Position numbers and translations under genes: made by a program. A stretch of 7,595 nucleotides of DNA, from assembly GCA_021731385.1 (NCBI GenBank), contig JAKFXM010000135.1, forward strand, positions 1 to 7,595, written 5' to 3'. This DNA is from Methanobacteriota archaeon. GTDB lineage: Archaea > Altiarchaeota > Altiarchaeia > IMC4 > QMZM01. Position 1 is the stretch's first letter; the number at the start of each line of letters is the position of its first letter. The notes beneath the pieces were generated by a model, which saw only the letters and a program-made list of their open reading frames with translations, was not told where the DNA came from and searched no databases. Shown piece by piece: positions 1 through 5,902 of this stretch.

Positions 1-1
1 G

Positions 2-562
2 ATATTTGTAAGATTCAAGACGCCCGTACCTAATCAATCATTAGCAAATTTGGCAAGTGATCCAAAATTCACAGGAAAATTCATTGTTGTAGATGTTATT
101 AAACACAATGACAATGTTATGGCTATACATATGCTCGATAATGACCAAATTGATTATACTTTGAGCATCAATGGCCTAGATGCATTTTCGGTATATCAAA
201 GAGATAAAACTGTGAAACAAAAAATAGAAGAATTTACAAAGGAACTTCTCCCAAGTTTAGGTAGGAAATTCGATGATTATGAAATAGATACCTGGGGTGA
301 ACATAACTACATCAAAGATTTCCAATTATCAAAAATCATTGATGATGATTTTAGAAAAAAAATAATAGAGGTATTTAAAGAAAAGGGTTATGGTGAACCT
401 TCGTTTATTTCTATTACAATAATTGCGGAAGGAGGTAAAACATCTGGTACTAAATTAGTTTTACGTTATCCTGATGAAAAGAGTTTCAAGAATAATGAAT
501 TGTTAGTTGAATCAAATAAACTTTTAATAAAGGAAGTTACCAAAATTCTAAAAAATGTTTGA
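2..562 (+). CDS. Unrecognised protein, 5' end cut off by the window edge
   Basis: I do not recognise this protein. The reading frame is open from the first complete codon (base 2) to a TGA at 560-562, giving 186 visible residues. The frame has no stop upstream of the TTG at base 50, and nothing resembling a ribosome binding site precedes that TTG, so the real start probably lies before the window. The visible part is hydrophilic, rich in Lys, Asp, Glu and Ile, with no membrane segment, signal peptide or cysteine. It reads as a mixed alpha/beta soluble protein: strands near FIVVDVI and SITIIAEGG, an acidic middle (FDDYEIDTW) and a Lys-rich helical C-terminus. Base composition is strongly AT-rich, unlike the genes after 1416. 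Its last codons run directly into the next gene, so the two are probably co-transcribed. That it is a real gene is fairly sure; function is unknown. Confidence 0.7.
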   Translation: MFVRFKTPVPNQSLANLASDPKFTGKFIVVDVIKHNDNVMAIHMLDNDQIDYTLSINGLDAFSVYQRDKTVKQKIEEFTKELLPSLGRKFDDYEIDTWGEHNYIKDFQLSKIIDDDFRKKIIEVFKEKGYGEPSFISITIIAEGGKTSGTKLVLRYPDEKSFKNNELLVESNKLLIKEVTKILKNV

Positions 563-607
563 AGAGGAGAATAAATTATTAACTACTTCAATGAGGAAGG
601 GGGAGTG

Positions 608-613
608 GGAGGT
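608..613 (+). promoter_or_regulatory. Strong Shine-Dalgarno GGAGGT deciding the start of the DUF5678-like gene
   Basis: GGAGGT is a perfect match to the anti-Shine-Dalgarno end of 16S rRNA and lies 10 bases before the ATG at 624. The two in-frame ATGs further upstream, 555 and 591, have purine-rich stretches only about 20 bases away, too far to serve them. This favours 624 as the translation start. Confidence 0.55.
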
Positions 614-623
614 AGAGACCCCG

Positions 624-980
624 ATGAAATCGGAAGTAGATAAGTTGAAGTTATTATCTAATTTTGTTGATATATTTTTTCATGGTGATCATAGCTATTT
701 TTATGTAGAGCCAATTGATAATGAGAGACAGGCATTATCTATTCTCATTCAAAAAACAAAGTTTATATCTTCTACGAGGGATAGTGGGAAACGGCTATAC
801 GAGTCCTTCAGAGATGAGCTTGAAAAAGACCATCTTGGCGAATATGTTGCCATTGACGCTGAAGAAGGCAAAATAGTTGCCATAGCACGCACACCGCTTG
901 AAGTGATTAAAAAAGCTGAAAAAATAAAGAATAAATCCTATTTCACAAGAAGAATAGGGAATCTTCCGCGATTAAGGTAA
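624..980 (+). CDS. Small protein with DUF5678-like C-terminal half
   Basis: A 118-residue soluble protein. Its C-terminal half (about residues 66-112) contains LGEYVAIDAEEGKIVAIART, followed by a helix (PLEVIKKAEK) and a final strand-like YFTRRIG. This pattern, 'keeps/carries VAID..gkIVA.. then xxEVxKKAEK', resembles the DUF5678-type small proteins often found beside retropepsin-like genes in archaea and bacteria; I assign it by pattern only. The N-terminal half (1-60) is not recognised; it is mixed, with an aromatic patch FFHGDHSYFYVE. The start at 624 is chosen for the GGAGGT at 608-613. An alternative ATG at 555 would overlap the upstream gene by 8 bases and add 23 residues. The stop is followed after one base by the ATG of the aspartic protease gene, so the two are almost surely translated from one message. 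Composition changes within the gene: the first half is AT-rich and the second is not. Function is unknown; a partner or regulator of the protease is an inference from adjacency. Confidence 0.7.
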   Translation: MKSEVDKLKLLSNFVDIFFHGDHSYFYVEPIDNERQALSILIQKTKFISSTRDSGKRLYESFRDELEKDHLGEYVAIDAEEGKIVAIARTPLEVIKKAEKIKNKSYFTRRIGNLPRLR

Positions 981-981
981 A

Positions 982-1347
982 ATGCGTAAGTTAACAGAAT
1001 CGATAGATTATCCATGCATCAACTTTAGATTAGAATTAAGCAATAACAGTTTTATAGAAGATAATGCACTAGCAGATACAGGTGCAGATGTGCATGGCTT
1101 ATTCATTCCAAAAGGATATATCGACACAAGTCAATTAGCTGAGAATATTCATCCAGATACTATTGGATTCTCAGGAAAGGAAACAGAAATAGAAGTCTTC
1201 ATTGGCCAAGTAGAAATTGCTGGAAAATTTTTTGAAACCACTATAGCAATATATCCTGGCGATGAGATGATTATTGGTAGGGGAATCCTAGATAAGGTAA
1301 AATCTTGTTTTGATGGACCAAAAAAAAGATTGACAATATATCAATAG
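982..1347 (+). CDS. Retropepsin-like (clan AA) aspartic protease
   Basis: A 121-residue protein with the two hallmarks of single-domain retropepsins. The first is a catalytic loop, ALADTGAD, at residues 29-36, with Asp32-Thr33-Gly34 as the active-site triad. The second is a later hydrophobic strand ending in IIGRGIL (97-103), equivalent to the IIGRNLL segment of viral proteases. It is followed by a typical closing strand, CFDGPKKRLTI. Between them lies a Gly-containing region (GFSGKETEIEVFIG, 62-75) in the place of the flap. With one DTG per chain, it should work as a homodimer that cuts peptide bonds. There is no signal peptide or membrane segment, so it acts in the cytoplasm. It starts one base after the preceding stop; AGGT at 975-978 gives a close, weak ribosome site. 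Family assignment is firm from motifs; the substrate is unknown, and the neighbouring small protein is an obvious candidate. Confidence 0.85.
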   Translation: MRKLTESIDYPCINFRLELSNNSFIEDNALADTGADVHGLFIPKGYIDTSQLAENIHPDTIGFSGKETEIEVFIGQVEIAGKFFETTIAIYPGDEMIIGRGILDKVKSCFDGPKKRLTIYQ

Positions 1348-1415
1348 AATTAGATGTGGTTCGGAACTCTACGGTCGCTCCTATTAATCATCAGATAGTT
1401 TCAGCAACAATAAAA

Positions 1416-3578
1416 ATGAATAAGATTCTGCAAATAATCTTAATCCTGGCATCAATATCGGCGTTGGCATTAGCGCAATATAACCCTGAGATAAAATGGA
1501 AATTCACCGCAAAGGAGGGTATAAACAGTATTTCTGTTGGTGATCTGGACAATGATGGCAGCATCGAGATAGCTGTAGCCTCATCCATAGACGGGATGGT
1601 TTATGTATTAGACAGCAGGGGTGAGGTTAAATGGAAATATAGCCTGTATTGCCCGGTTTCTATTGTTTATGCTGCGGATCTGGATAATGATGGAAAATCA
1701 GAGATAATGACGGGGTCATGTAAGTATCTTACCGTAATCGACAGCGGTGGGAACAAAAAATGGCAAAGTCTTTCATGGAGCGGTGTTAGAGGGATATACG
1801 CCTCTGATATCGATGATGACAACTTTAAGGAGATAATAGCAACAATTAGCACTTCACCATATTCAAACGGAATTGCTGTTATAGATGAAACTGGAAGAAA
1901 GGAATGGTTTTACGGTATGGGGGAAATACCCTATTCAGTCTATGCATCCGACATAAATAACGACAATAAAAAGGAGATTATAATAGGAACTGCGGAGAAA
2001 GAAGGCAGATTCTTTAAACCGGGGTATGTTTATGTGCTGAATTCAACCGGCAAGATGTTGTGGAAATTCAAGACAGGTGGTGGCATTAATTATGTTTCTG
2101 CATCTGACATAGATGGTGATGGTTCAGAGGAAATTTTAGTCGGCTCTTATCAGGGATTCTATGTGCTTGATAAAAATGGAAATGAGAAATGGAATTATAC
2201 GACGGGCGGCTACATATATGATGTTGTTGTTGCAGATATAGACAAGGATGGCAACAATGAAATATTTGTTGGCTCTAATGACCTGTATGTTCTTAATAAA
2301 AAAGGAAACCTTATCTGGACGGATAAGGTAGGTACGGAAGTCTATGACATCCTTATCAGAGATATTGACAACGATGAAAATCCGGAAATTCTAGTGGGCT
2401 CTGACAGGGTCTACATATTCAATCAACAGGGGAATCTGGACTGGAAATCTGATGCATATCTCTCTGTGAAAGGGGTTTATGCAATAGACCTGGATAATGA
2501 CAACTTCAAAGAAATAATTGCCGGAGCACTCGACAAGAGCCTATATGTTTTTGAAACTGCAAATTATGCAAAGACAAAATTAGCATCTTCCTACTACGAA
2601 AAGGCGCAGAATTTCTATACTGCCGGAGATTATGAAAACGCCTCCAAATATGCACAAATGGCAAAGAGCCTTTATTCGGGGATAAACGACAATGACGGAA
2701 TTTCAAAGTCCGGATTATTGATATCGCAGATTGAAAAATTGTCTTTAAGGATAGGGAAGGATAGCGGGGATGCGGATTCCTTCTATGAAAAGGCGCAGGA
2801 TTTCTACTTCTCAAGGCAATACATGAATGCAAGTGCTTATGCAAGAATGGCAAGGGACAAATACTCCTCTGTTGGTGACTCCGAGGGAATTTCAAAATCA
2901 AATTTGCTTATAGGGAATGTCAATACCGGATTGATGGCTGACGCATCCGGGTACTATGCAAATGCTACAAAAAAATCCGATTCCGGGGATTATGATGACG
3001 CAATTTCTGATGCAAAAAATGCTAGGGAAATTTATGCAGAAATCAGGTCCGCAGATGATGTTTTGAAGACGGACATGCTGATAGCAGGTATATATTTTAA
3101 ACTTGCAGAGGAGCGGTACGAATCAAAAAATTTCATAGAGGCACTAAAATATGCACAGAATGCAAAGGTCATCTATATCTGCATTGAATCCAAATGCGAT
3201 TTCAAAAATCCTGAGAATATCTCCATAAACTCGATTGCGAATATAACCTACAATGAAAGTCCCTATAAAGAGAAATTAATGCAAATGGATAACCTGATTG
3301 GGAAAATTACTGAAAGAAGTACAGAAGAATCTAATCCTATGGATTTCATGAAAATGGCGGTAGTAATAGTAATATCTTTTATCCTTTTGTATCTTGGAAT
3401 CAAGGTAGTCGGAAAGAAAAATATAATGAAGAAGAAAAATTTTGATGTTCCCCCGGAGACTTTTGATCATGTAGTTTCTGATTCGGGCATGAAAATTAAA
3501 AATTTTCCCAAGAAAATAATAAAAGACAGGTCCAGGGGTGCCGGTCTTCCGATAAAGACAGGAAAAATTTCAAAATGA
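1416..3578 (+). CDS. Exported eight-bladed FG-GAP/PQQ-like propeller protein with TPR-like repeats and C-terminal membrane anchor
   Basis: A 720-residue surface protein. Residues 1-20 form a clear signal peptide (positive start, hydrophobic core, ALALA before Gln21). Residues 21-384 hold eight propeller units. Each has a Trp after a Gly turn (W28, 73, 116, 164, 216, 259, 301, 343), then an Asp-rich calcium-type loop of the form DxDxDG or a variant (starting at 43, 88, 131, 179, 231, 274, 316, 358) leading into a strand such as EIxVGS. Residues 393-590 hold four TPR-like helical repeats beginning near 393, 456, 513 and 560, with the pattern YYxKAxxFYxxxxYxxAxxYAxxAxxxY. A single membrane helix lies at about 646-665, followed by a 55-residue Lys-rich tail. 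Predicted topology is propeller and repeats outside, tail inside. The frame also opens at a GTG (1356), but that would put 20 polar residues before the signal peptide, so ATG 1416 is preferred; it lacks a clear Shine-Dalgarno. Ligand and partners are unknown; adhesion, complex assembly or cell-surface sensing are possible roles. Confidence 0.9.
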   Translation: MNKILQIILILASISALALAQYNPEIKWKFTAKEGINSISVGDLDNDGSIEIAVASSIDGMVYVLDSRGEVKWKYSLYCPVSIVYAADLDNDGKSEIMTGSCKYLTVIDSGGNKKWQSLSWSGVRGIYASDIDDDNFKEIIATISTSPYSNGIAVIDETGRKEWFYGMGEIPYSVYASDINNDNKKEIIIGTAEKEGRFFKPGYVYVLNSTGKMLWKFKTGGGINYVSASDIDGDGSEEILVGSYQGFYVLDKNGNEKWNYTTGGYIYDVVVADIDKDGNNEIFVGSNDLYVLNKKGNLIWTDKVGTEVYDILIRDIDNDENPEILVGSDRVYIFNQQGNLDWKSDAYLSVKGVYAIDLDNDNFKEIIAGALDKSLYVFETANYAKTKLASSYYEKAQNFYTAGDYENASKYAQMAKSLYSGINDNDGISKSGLLISQIEKLSLRIGKDSGDADSFYEKAQDFYFSRQYMNASAYARMARDKYSSVGDSEGISKSNLLIGNVNTGLMADASGYYANATKKSDSGDYDDAISDAKNAREIYAEIRSADDVLKTDMLIAGIYFKLAEERYESKNFIEALKYAQNAKVIYICIESKCDFKNPENISINSIANITYNESPYKEKLMQMDNLIGKITERSTEESNPMDFMKMAVVIVISFILLYLGIKVVGKKNIMKKKNFDVPPETFDHVVSDSGMKIKNFPKKIIKDRSRGAGLPIKTGKISK
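2598..2798 (+). repeat. Coding direct repeat within the TPR-like region
   Basis: GAAAAGGCGCAG occurs at 2598-2609 and again at 2787-2798, 189 bases (63 codons) apart, with further similarity on both sides. It encodes the matching EKAQ cores of the first two TPR-like units. The remaining units are diverged at DNA level. This points to tandem duplication of the repeat inside the gene, not to a mobile element. Confidence 0.75.
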
Positions 3579-3581
3579 TTT

Positions 3582-5303
3582 TCACTGCGCATATCTGCTC
3601 AACATGTTTTCTACCCTCATTTTTTCAAGATGGAGTATCTGCTTTTTTTTCATGTCCCTGATGCACTCCTTATCGCATTTATAAACATCCAGAAATTCGG
3701 ATACCCTCTCGCCGCCAAGAATTTTAGGCAGTATAACATAATCTGCCCCGGTATCATAGAACTCAAGGGCATCCTCAGGATAGTCAGCTGTTATGAATAT
3801 GCGCATCTTTGGATTAAGATTACAGCCCTCTTCTATAAGCAGGAGATTGTCCTCTCTGTCAGGTACCGTCGATATAAGAATTTCTGCACCCTTCAGGTTT
3901 GCCTTTTCAAGAATTTCAGCATCTTCAACATCCCCGTAAATGCATGGAATTCCCTGTTCAATTAATTGCCTGATAATCTCCGGATTGTACTCTATAACGA
4001 TGAATTTCTTTTTGAGTTTTTGCAGGGTTTTTATTATGACTTTGCCCATCCTGTCACAGCCGCAGAGGATTACATGGTTCTCCATCCCTTTAGGTGTAAT
4101 CTCCTTATTTTTTCCTTTTGAGAGCCGTTCAAATATTCCAAGAAAAGGCGACGCCCTGCGATATATGCCTTCACTATGCATGATAAAGTATGAACTTGCG
4201 GTTATAGTAACAACGGCTATGAATGTTATCAGAGAGAATACATCATCCGGGATATGTCCATATGAAAGCCCCTGCATTGCAATTATAAGCGAAAATTCAC
4301 TTATCTGGGACATGGAAAGTGCAGTAAGAAAGGCGGTCCTCTTTACATAACCGAAAAGGCTTGCTATAACCATCATTATAAGTGCATCGCCTATGAGAAC
4401 GAATACGGATAGTACTATTGTTGGTTTTAGCAGTGGAAGTGTTAGTGGTAATTGCATACCAAGGGATACGAAGAATATTGTCGCAAAAAAGTCCCTTAAT
4501 GACCGAACCCTGCTCACAATTTCAATGTTGTATGGAAAAGATGCCAGTGTTATACCAGCAAGAAACGACCCTATTGCAATTGAAAAGCCAAGGATAAATG
4601 AAATTGCCGCAAAGACCGAGCACAAGGAGAGCGTGGTTAAGAACAATAACTCTATAGATTTTGCAGAAAATCTGAGAATCCGGGGCAGGAGGAATCTGCT
4701 GCTGATTACTGCAATTGAAATTAATCCCAGACCCTTTATTAATCCTTCTACCAGCAAAACAGGAAGAAATTGCAATGTAATGCCCCCAATGCCTGCCAGA
4801 GTAGCTAGTACAATAATCGTCACTATATCCTGAACTAAGAGAATCCCCAGACTGATTCTTCCATGGAGCGTGTCTAACTCATTTTTATCAGACAGCAGTT
4901 TGATTACAATCATGGTACTGCTGATAGTTAATGCAAATGCAATGTAGAATGATTCTAATTGAGTAAAACCCAGCATGCCAGCAAGCAGAAACCCGAATAT
5001 AAAGGTTATAATAATCTGCCCCAAACCACAACCAATAGAAACCCTGCCCACATCCCTCAATTTTCTAAAATCTAATTCCAATCCTACAAAGAAGAGTAGA
5101 AACGCTATTCCCAATTCGGCAAGGGTTGTTATTATGTCCCTGTTTATAATCAGACCCAAAACAGACGGGCCAATTAAAATTCCTGCAAGCACATACGCCA
5201 ATATCAGGGGCTGCCTGAGTAATCTGGCTATATATGCCAATATGGTTGCTGCAATTATCACAATTCCTATATCCTGCAGGAGAATTATCCCCGAGAGATC
5301 CAT
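3582..5303 (-). CDS. Kef-type (CPA2) monovalent cation:proton antiporter with TrkA-N domain
   Basis: A 573-residue membrane protein. Residues 1-380 form the antiporter domain with about 12 or 13 hydrophobic helices. Family signatures include RQPLILAYVLAGILIGP (30-46), FFVGLELD (71-78), a TISSTMIVIKLL broken-helix segment (126-137), Gln158-Asp159 in LLVQDIV at the ion-binding helix, and SQISEFSLII (332-341). The QD pair is the arrangement I associate with Kef-type potassium transporters rather than the DD or ND of sodium types, so K+/H+ exchange is more likely, though Na+ is possible. Residues 409-525 form a TrkA-N Rossmann domain: strand HVILCG, nucleotide loop GCDRMG (415-420) and an acidic Glu438 at the end of strand 2, favouring NAD(H) over NADP(H). 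The tail (526-573) is helical, with no TrkA-C domain. It ends 3 bases from the convergent propeller gene and is divergent from the CBS gene. The start codon is preceded only by AGG. Family is near certain; ion and gating ligand are not. Confidence 0.93.
   Translation of the reverse strand: MDLSGIILLQDIGIVIIAATILAYIARLLRQPLILAYVLAGILIGPSVLGLIINRDIITTLAELGIAFLLFFVGLELDFRKLRDVGRVSIGCGLGQIIITFIFGFLLAGMLGFTQLESFYIAFALTISSTMIVIKLLSDKNELDTLHGRISLGILLVQDIVTIIVLATLAGIGGITLQFLPVLLVEGLIKGLGLISIAVISSRFLLPRILRFSAKSIELLFLTTLSLCSVFAAISFILGFSIAIGSFLAGITLASFPYNIEIVSRVRSLRDFFATIFFVSLGMQLPLTLPLLKPTIVLSVFVLIGDALIMMVIASLFGYVKRTAFLTALSMSQISEFSLIIAMQGLSYGHIPDDVFSLITFIAVVTITASSYFIMHSEGIYRRASPFLGIFERLSKGKNKEITPKGMENHVILCGCDRMGKVIIKTLQKLKKKFIVIEYNPEIIRQLIEQGIPCIYGDVEDAEILEKANLKGAEILISTVPDREDNLLLIEEGCNLNPKMRIFITADYPEDALEFYDTGADYVILPKILGGERVSEFLDVYKCDKECIRDMKKKQILHLEKMRVENMLSRYAQ
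3620..3650 (+). terminator. Possible T-tract terminator of the propeller gene, lying in the antiporter 3' end
   Basis: Two T runs on the + strand, six at 3620-3625 and eight at 3643-3650, follow the propeller gene stop by 42-72 bases. Archaeal RNA polymerase can terminate at U-rich tracts without a hairpin. They fall inside the opposite-strand antiporter gene, where they also encode lysine-rich stretches, so they may simply reflect coding. Confidence 0.3.
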
Positions 5304-5310
5304 CCTATGT

Positions 5311-5319
5311 TTTATATAA
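5311..5319 (+). promoter_or_regulatory. TATA-like box for the CBS-domain gene
   Basis: TTTATATAA lies 36 bases before the ATG at 5356. With the usual archaeal spacing of about 25 bases to the transcription start, the message would begin near 5341 and have a leader of about 15 bases. AGGA at 5349-5352 would be a close ribosome site. The same AT-rich stretch is too close to the antiporter ATG (5303) to be its own TATA box; that gene may use the weaker AT-rich run around 5329-5337 on the other strand. Confidence 0.45.
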
Positions 5320-5334
5320 TATTATCCCATAATA
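5320..5334. repeat. Short dyad between divergent promoters
   Basis: TATTAT-CCC-ATAATA is a perfect 6-base inverted repeat with a 3-base centre, next to an overlapping 10-base palindrome ATAATATTAT at 5316-5325. It sits between the TATA-like box and the expected start of the CBS message and just upstream of the antiporter start, a placement suited to an operator controlling both genes. AT-rich sequence gives such repeats easily by chance. Confidence 0.35.
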
Positions 5335-5355
5335 ATACAAATACGAACAGGAAAA

Positions 5356-5826
5356 ATGAAGGTAAAAGAGATAATGCACGGGGTAACGATGATAAATTCT
5401 GATATGTCCGTACTTGAGGCTACGAAAATCATGAGCGGGAAGGACATAGGCTCCGTGCTGGTAAAGGCAGGAGAAATTTCTACTATGTCAAAAAAAGGGG
5501 AGGAGTGTTCCAGCCAGGACCCATGCTTTCTACAAAAGCCGGAAAAAATAGGTATACTTACTGAAAGGGATATACTCAAAAAGATAGTCGCAAAGAATAA
5601 GAGTCTTGATACAAAGGTTTCAGAGGTTATGACAAATAATGTGCTCACAATAGATTCAGAAGCGGATGTGGAAGAGGCAAGTGAAATTTTCAATAAACAT
5701 CAGGTTAGGCGGCTTGTGGTTACAGAGAGGGGGAATATCGTCGGGATTATAACTACGAGAAATGTGGCAAAGAGCCTGCCCTATATCTACCTACAAAGAA
5801 GAAAGGAGTATACGGGCAGCATATAG
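5356..5826 (+). CDS. Two-CBS-domain protein with cysteine-bearing insertion
   Basis: A 156-residue cytoplasmic protein made of a tandem CBS pair. CBS1 covers about 1-80: it opens with KVKEIMHGV, has the helix SVLEATKIM, then IGSVLV, and closes with IGILTERDIL. CBS2 covers about 87-141: VSEVMTNNVLTID, DVEEASEIFNKHQVRRLVV, then IVGIITTRNV. Such pairs form a Bateman module that typically binds AMP, ATP or related adenosine ligands and regulates a partner. Between the two last strands of CBS1, where most members have only a few residues, there is an insert of about 24 residues (40-63) containing Cys51 and Cys57 separated by SSQDP. These are the only cysteines in the protein. No other domain is attached, so it must act on a separate partner, possibly the divergent antiporter or the kinase downstream. 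The ATG at 5356 is the natural start, with AGGA 3 bases before it. Confidence 0.93.
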   Translation: MKVKEIMHGVTMINSDMSVLEATKIMSGKDIGSVLVKAGEISTMSKKGEECSSQDPCFLQKPEKIGILTERDILKKIVAKNKSLDTKVSEVMTNNVLTIDSEADVEEASEIFNKHQVRRLVVTERGNIVGIITTRNVAKSLPYIYLQRRKEYTGSI

Positions 5827-5880
5827 GTTGAATTGAATTCTGATTGTTGCAGGGTCTGTGCATGTGCTTATCTTTTATCA

Positions 5881-5902
5881 TATCCCAAACATGTTTGGTA
5901 TA
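5881..5902. repeat. 22-base near-perfect palindrome spanning the likely kinase start
   Basis: The core CCAAACATGTTTGG (5885-5898) is a perfect 14-base palindrome. It extends outward through one mismatched pair (5884/5899) to TAT and ATA arms, so 10 of 11 pairs match. It contains the ATG at 5891. It could be a dimeric regulator's binding site, or form a message hairpin with a CAUG loop that exposes or hides the start codon. Confidence 0.6.

Noticed and set aside
50..562. TTG at base 50 as the true start of the first gene
   Set aside because: The frame continues open to the window edge, the preceding codons read as plausible protein (FKTPVPNQSLAN), and no ribosome site precedes the TTG. A truncated gene is more likely.
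1356..1415. GTG at 1356 as start of the propeller protein
   Set aside because: It would place 20 polar residues ahead of an otherwise textbook signal peptide starting at ATG 1416.
2598..2798. Direct repeat considered as a mobile element or CRISPR-like repeat
   Set aside because: The copies are in frame, 63 codons apart, and encode equivalent positions of a TPR-like protein repeat. No spacers or terminal inverted repeats are present.
2506..2901. Open frame on the - strand opposite the TPR-like region
   Set aside because: Its translation is low-complexity in His, Arg, Ser and Pro, has no recognisable domain, and is the shadow of the repeated coding sequence on the + strand.
3940..4833. Long + strand open frames opposite the antiporter
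   Set aside because: The - strand frame is an intact, strongly conserved antiporter. The opposite frames show no domain or ribosome site and are explained by its hydrophobic codon bias.
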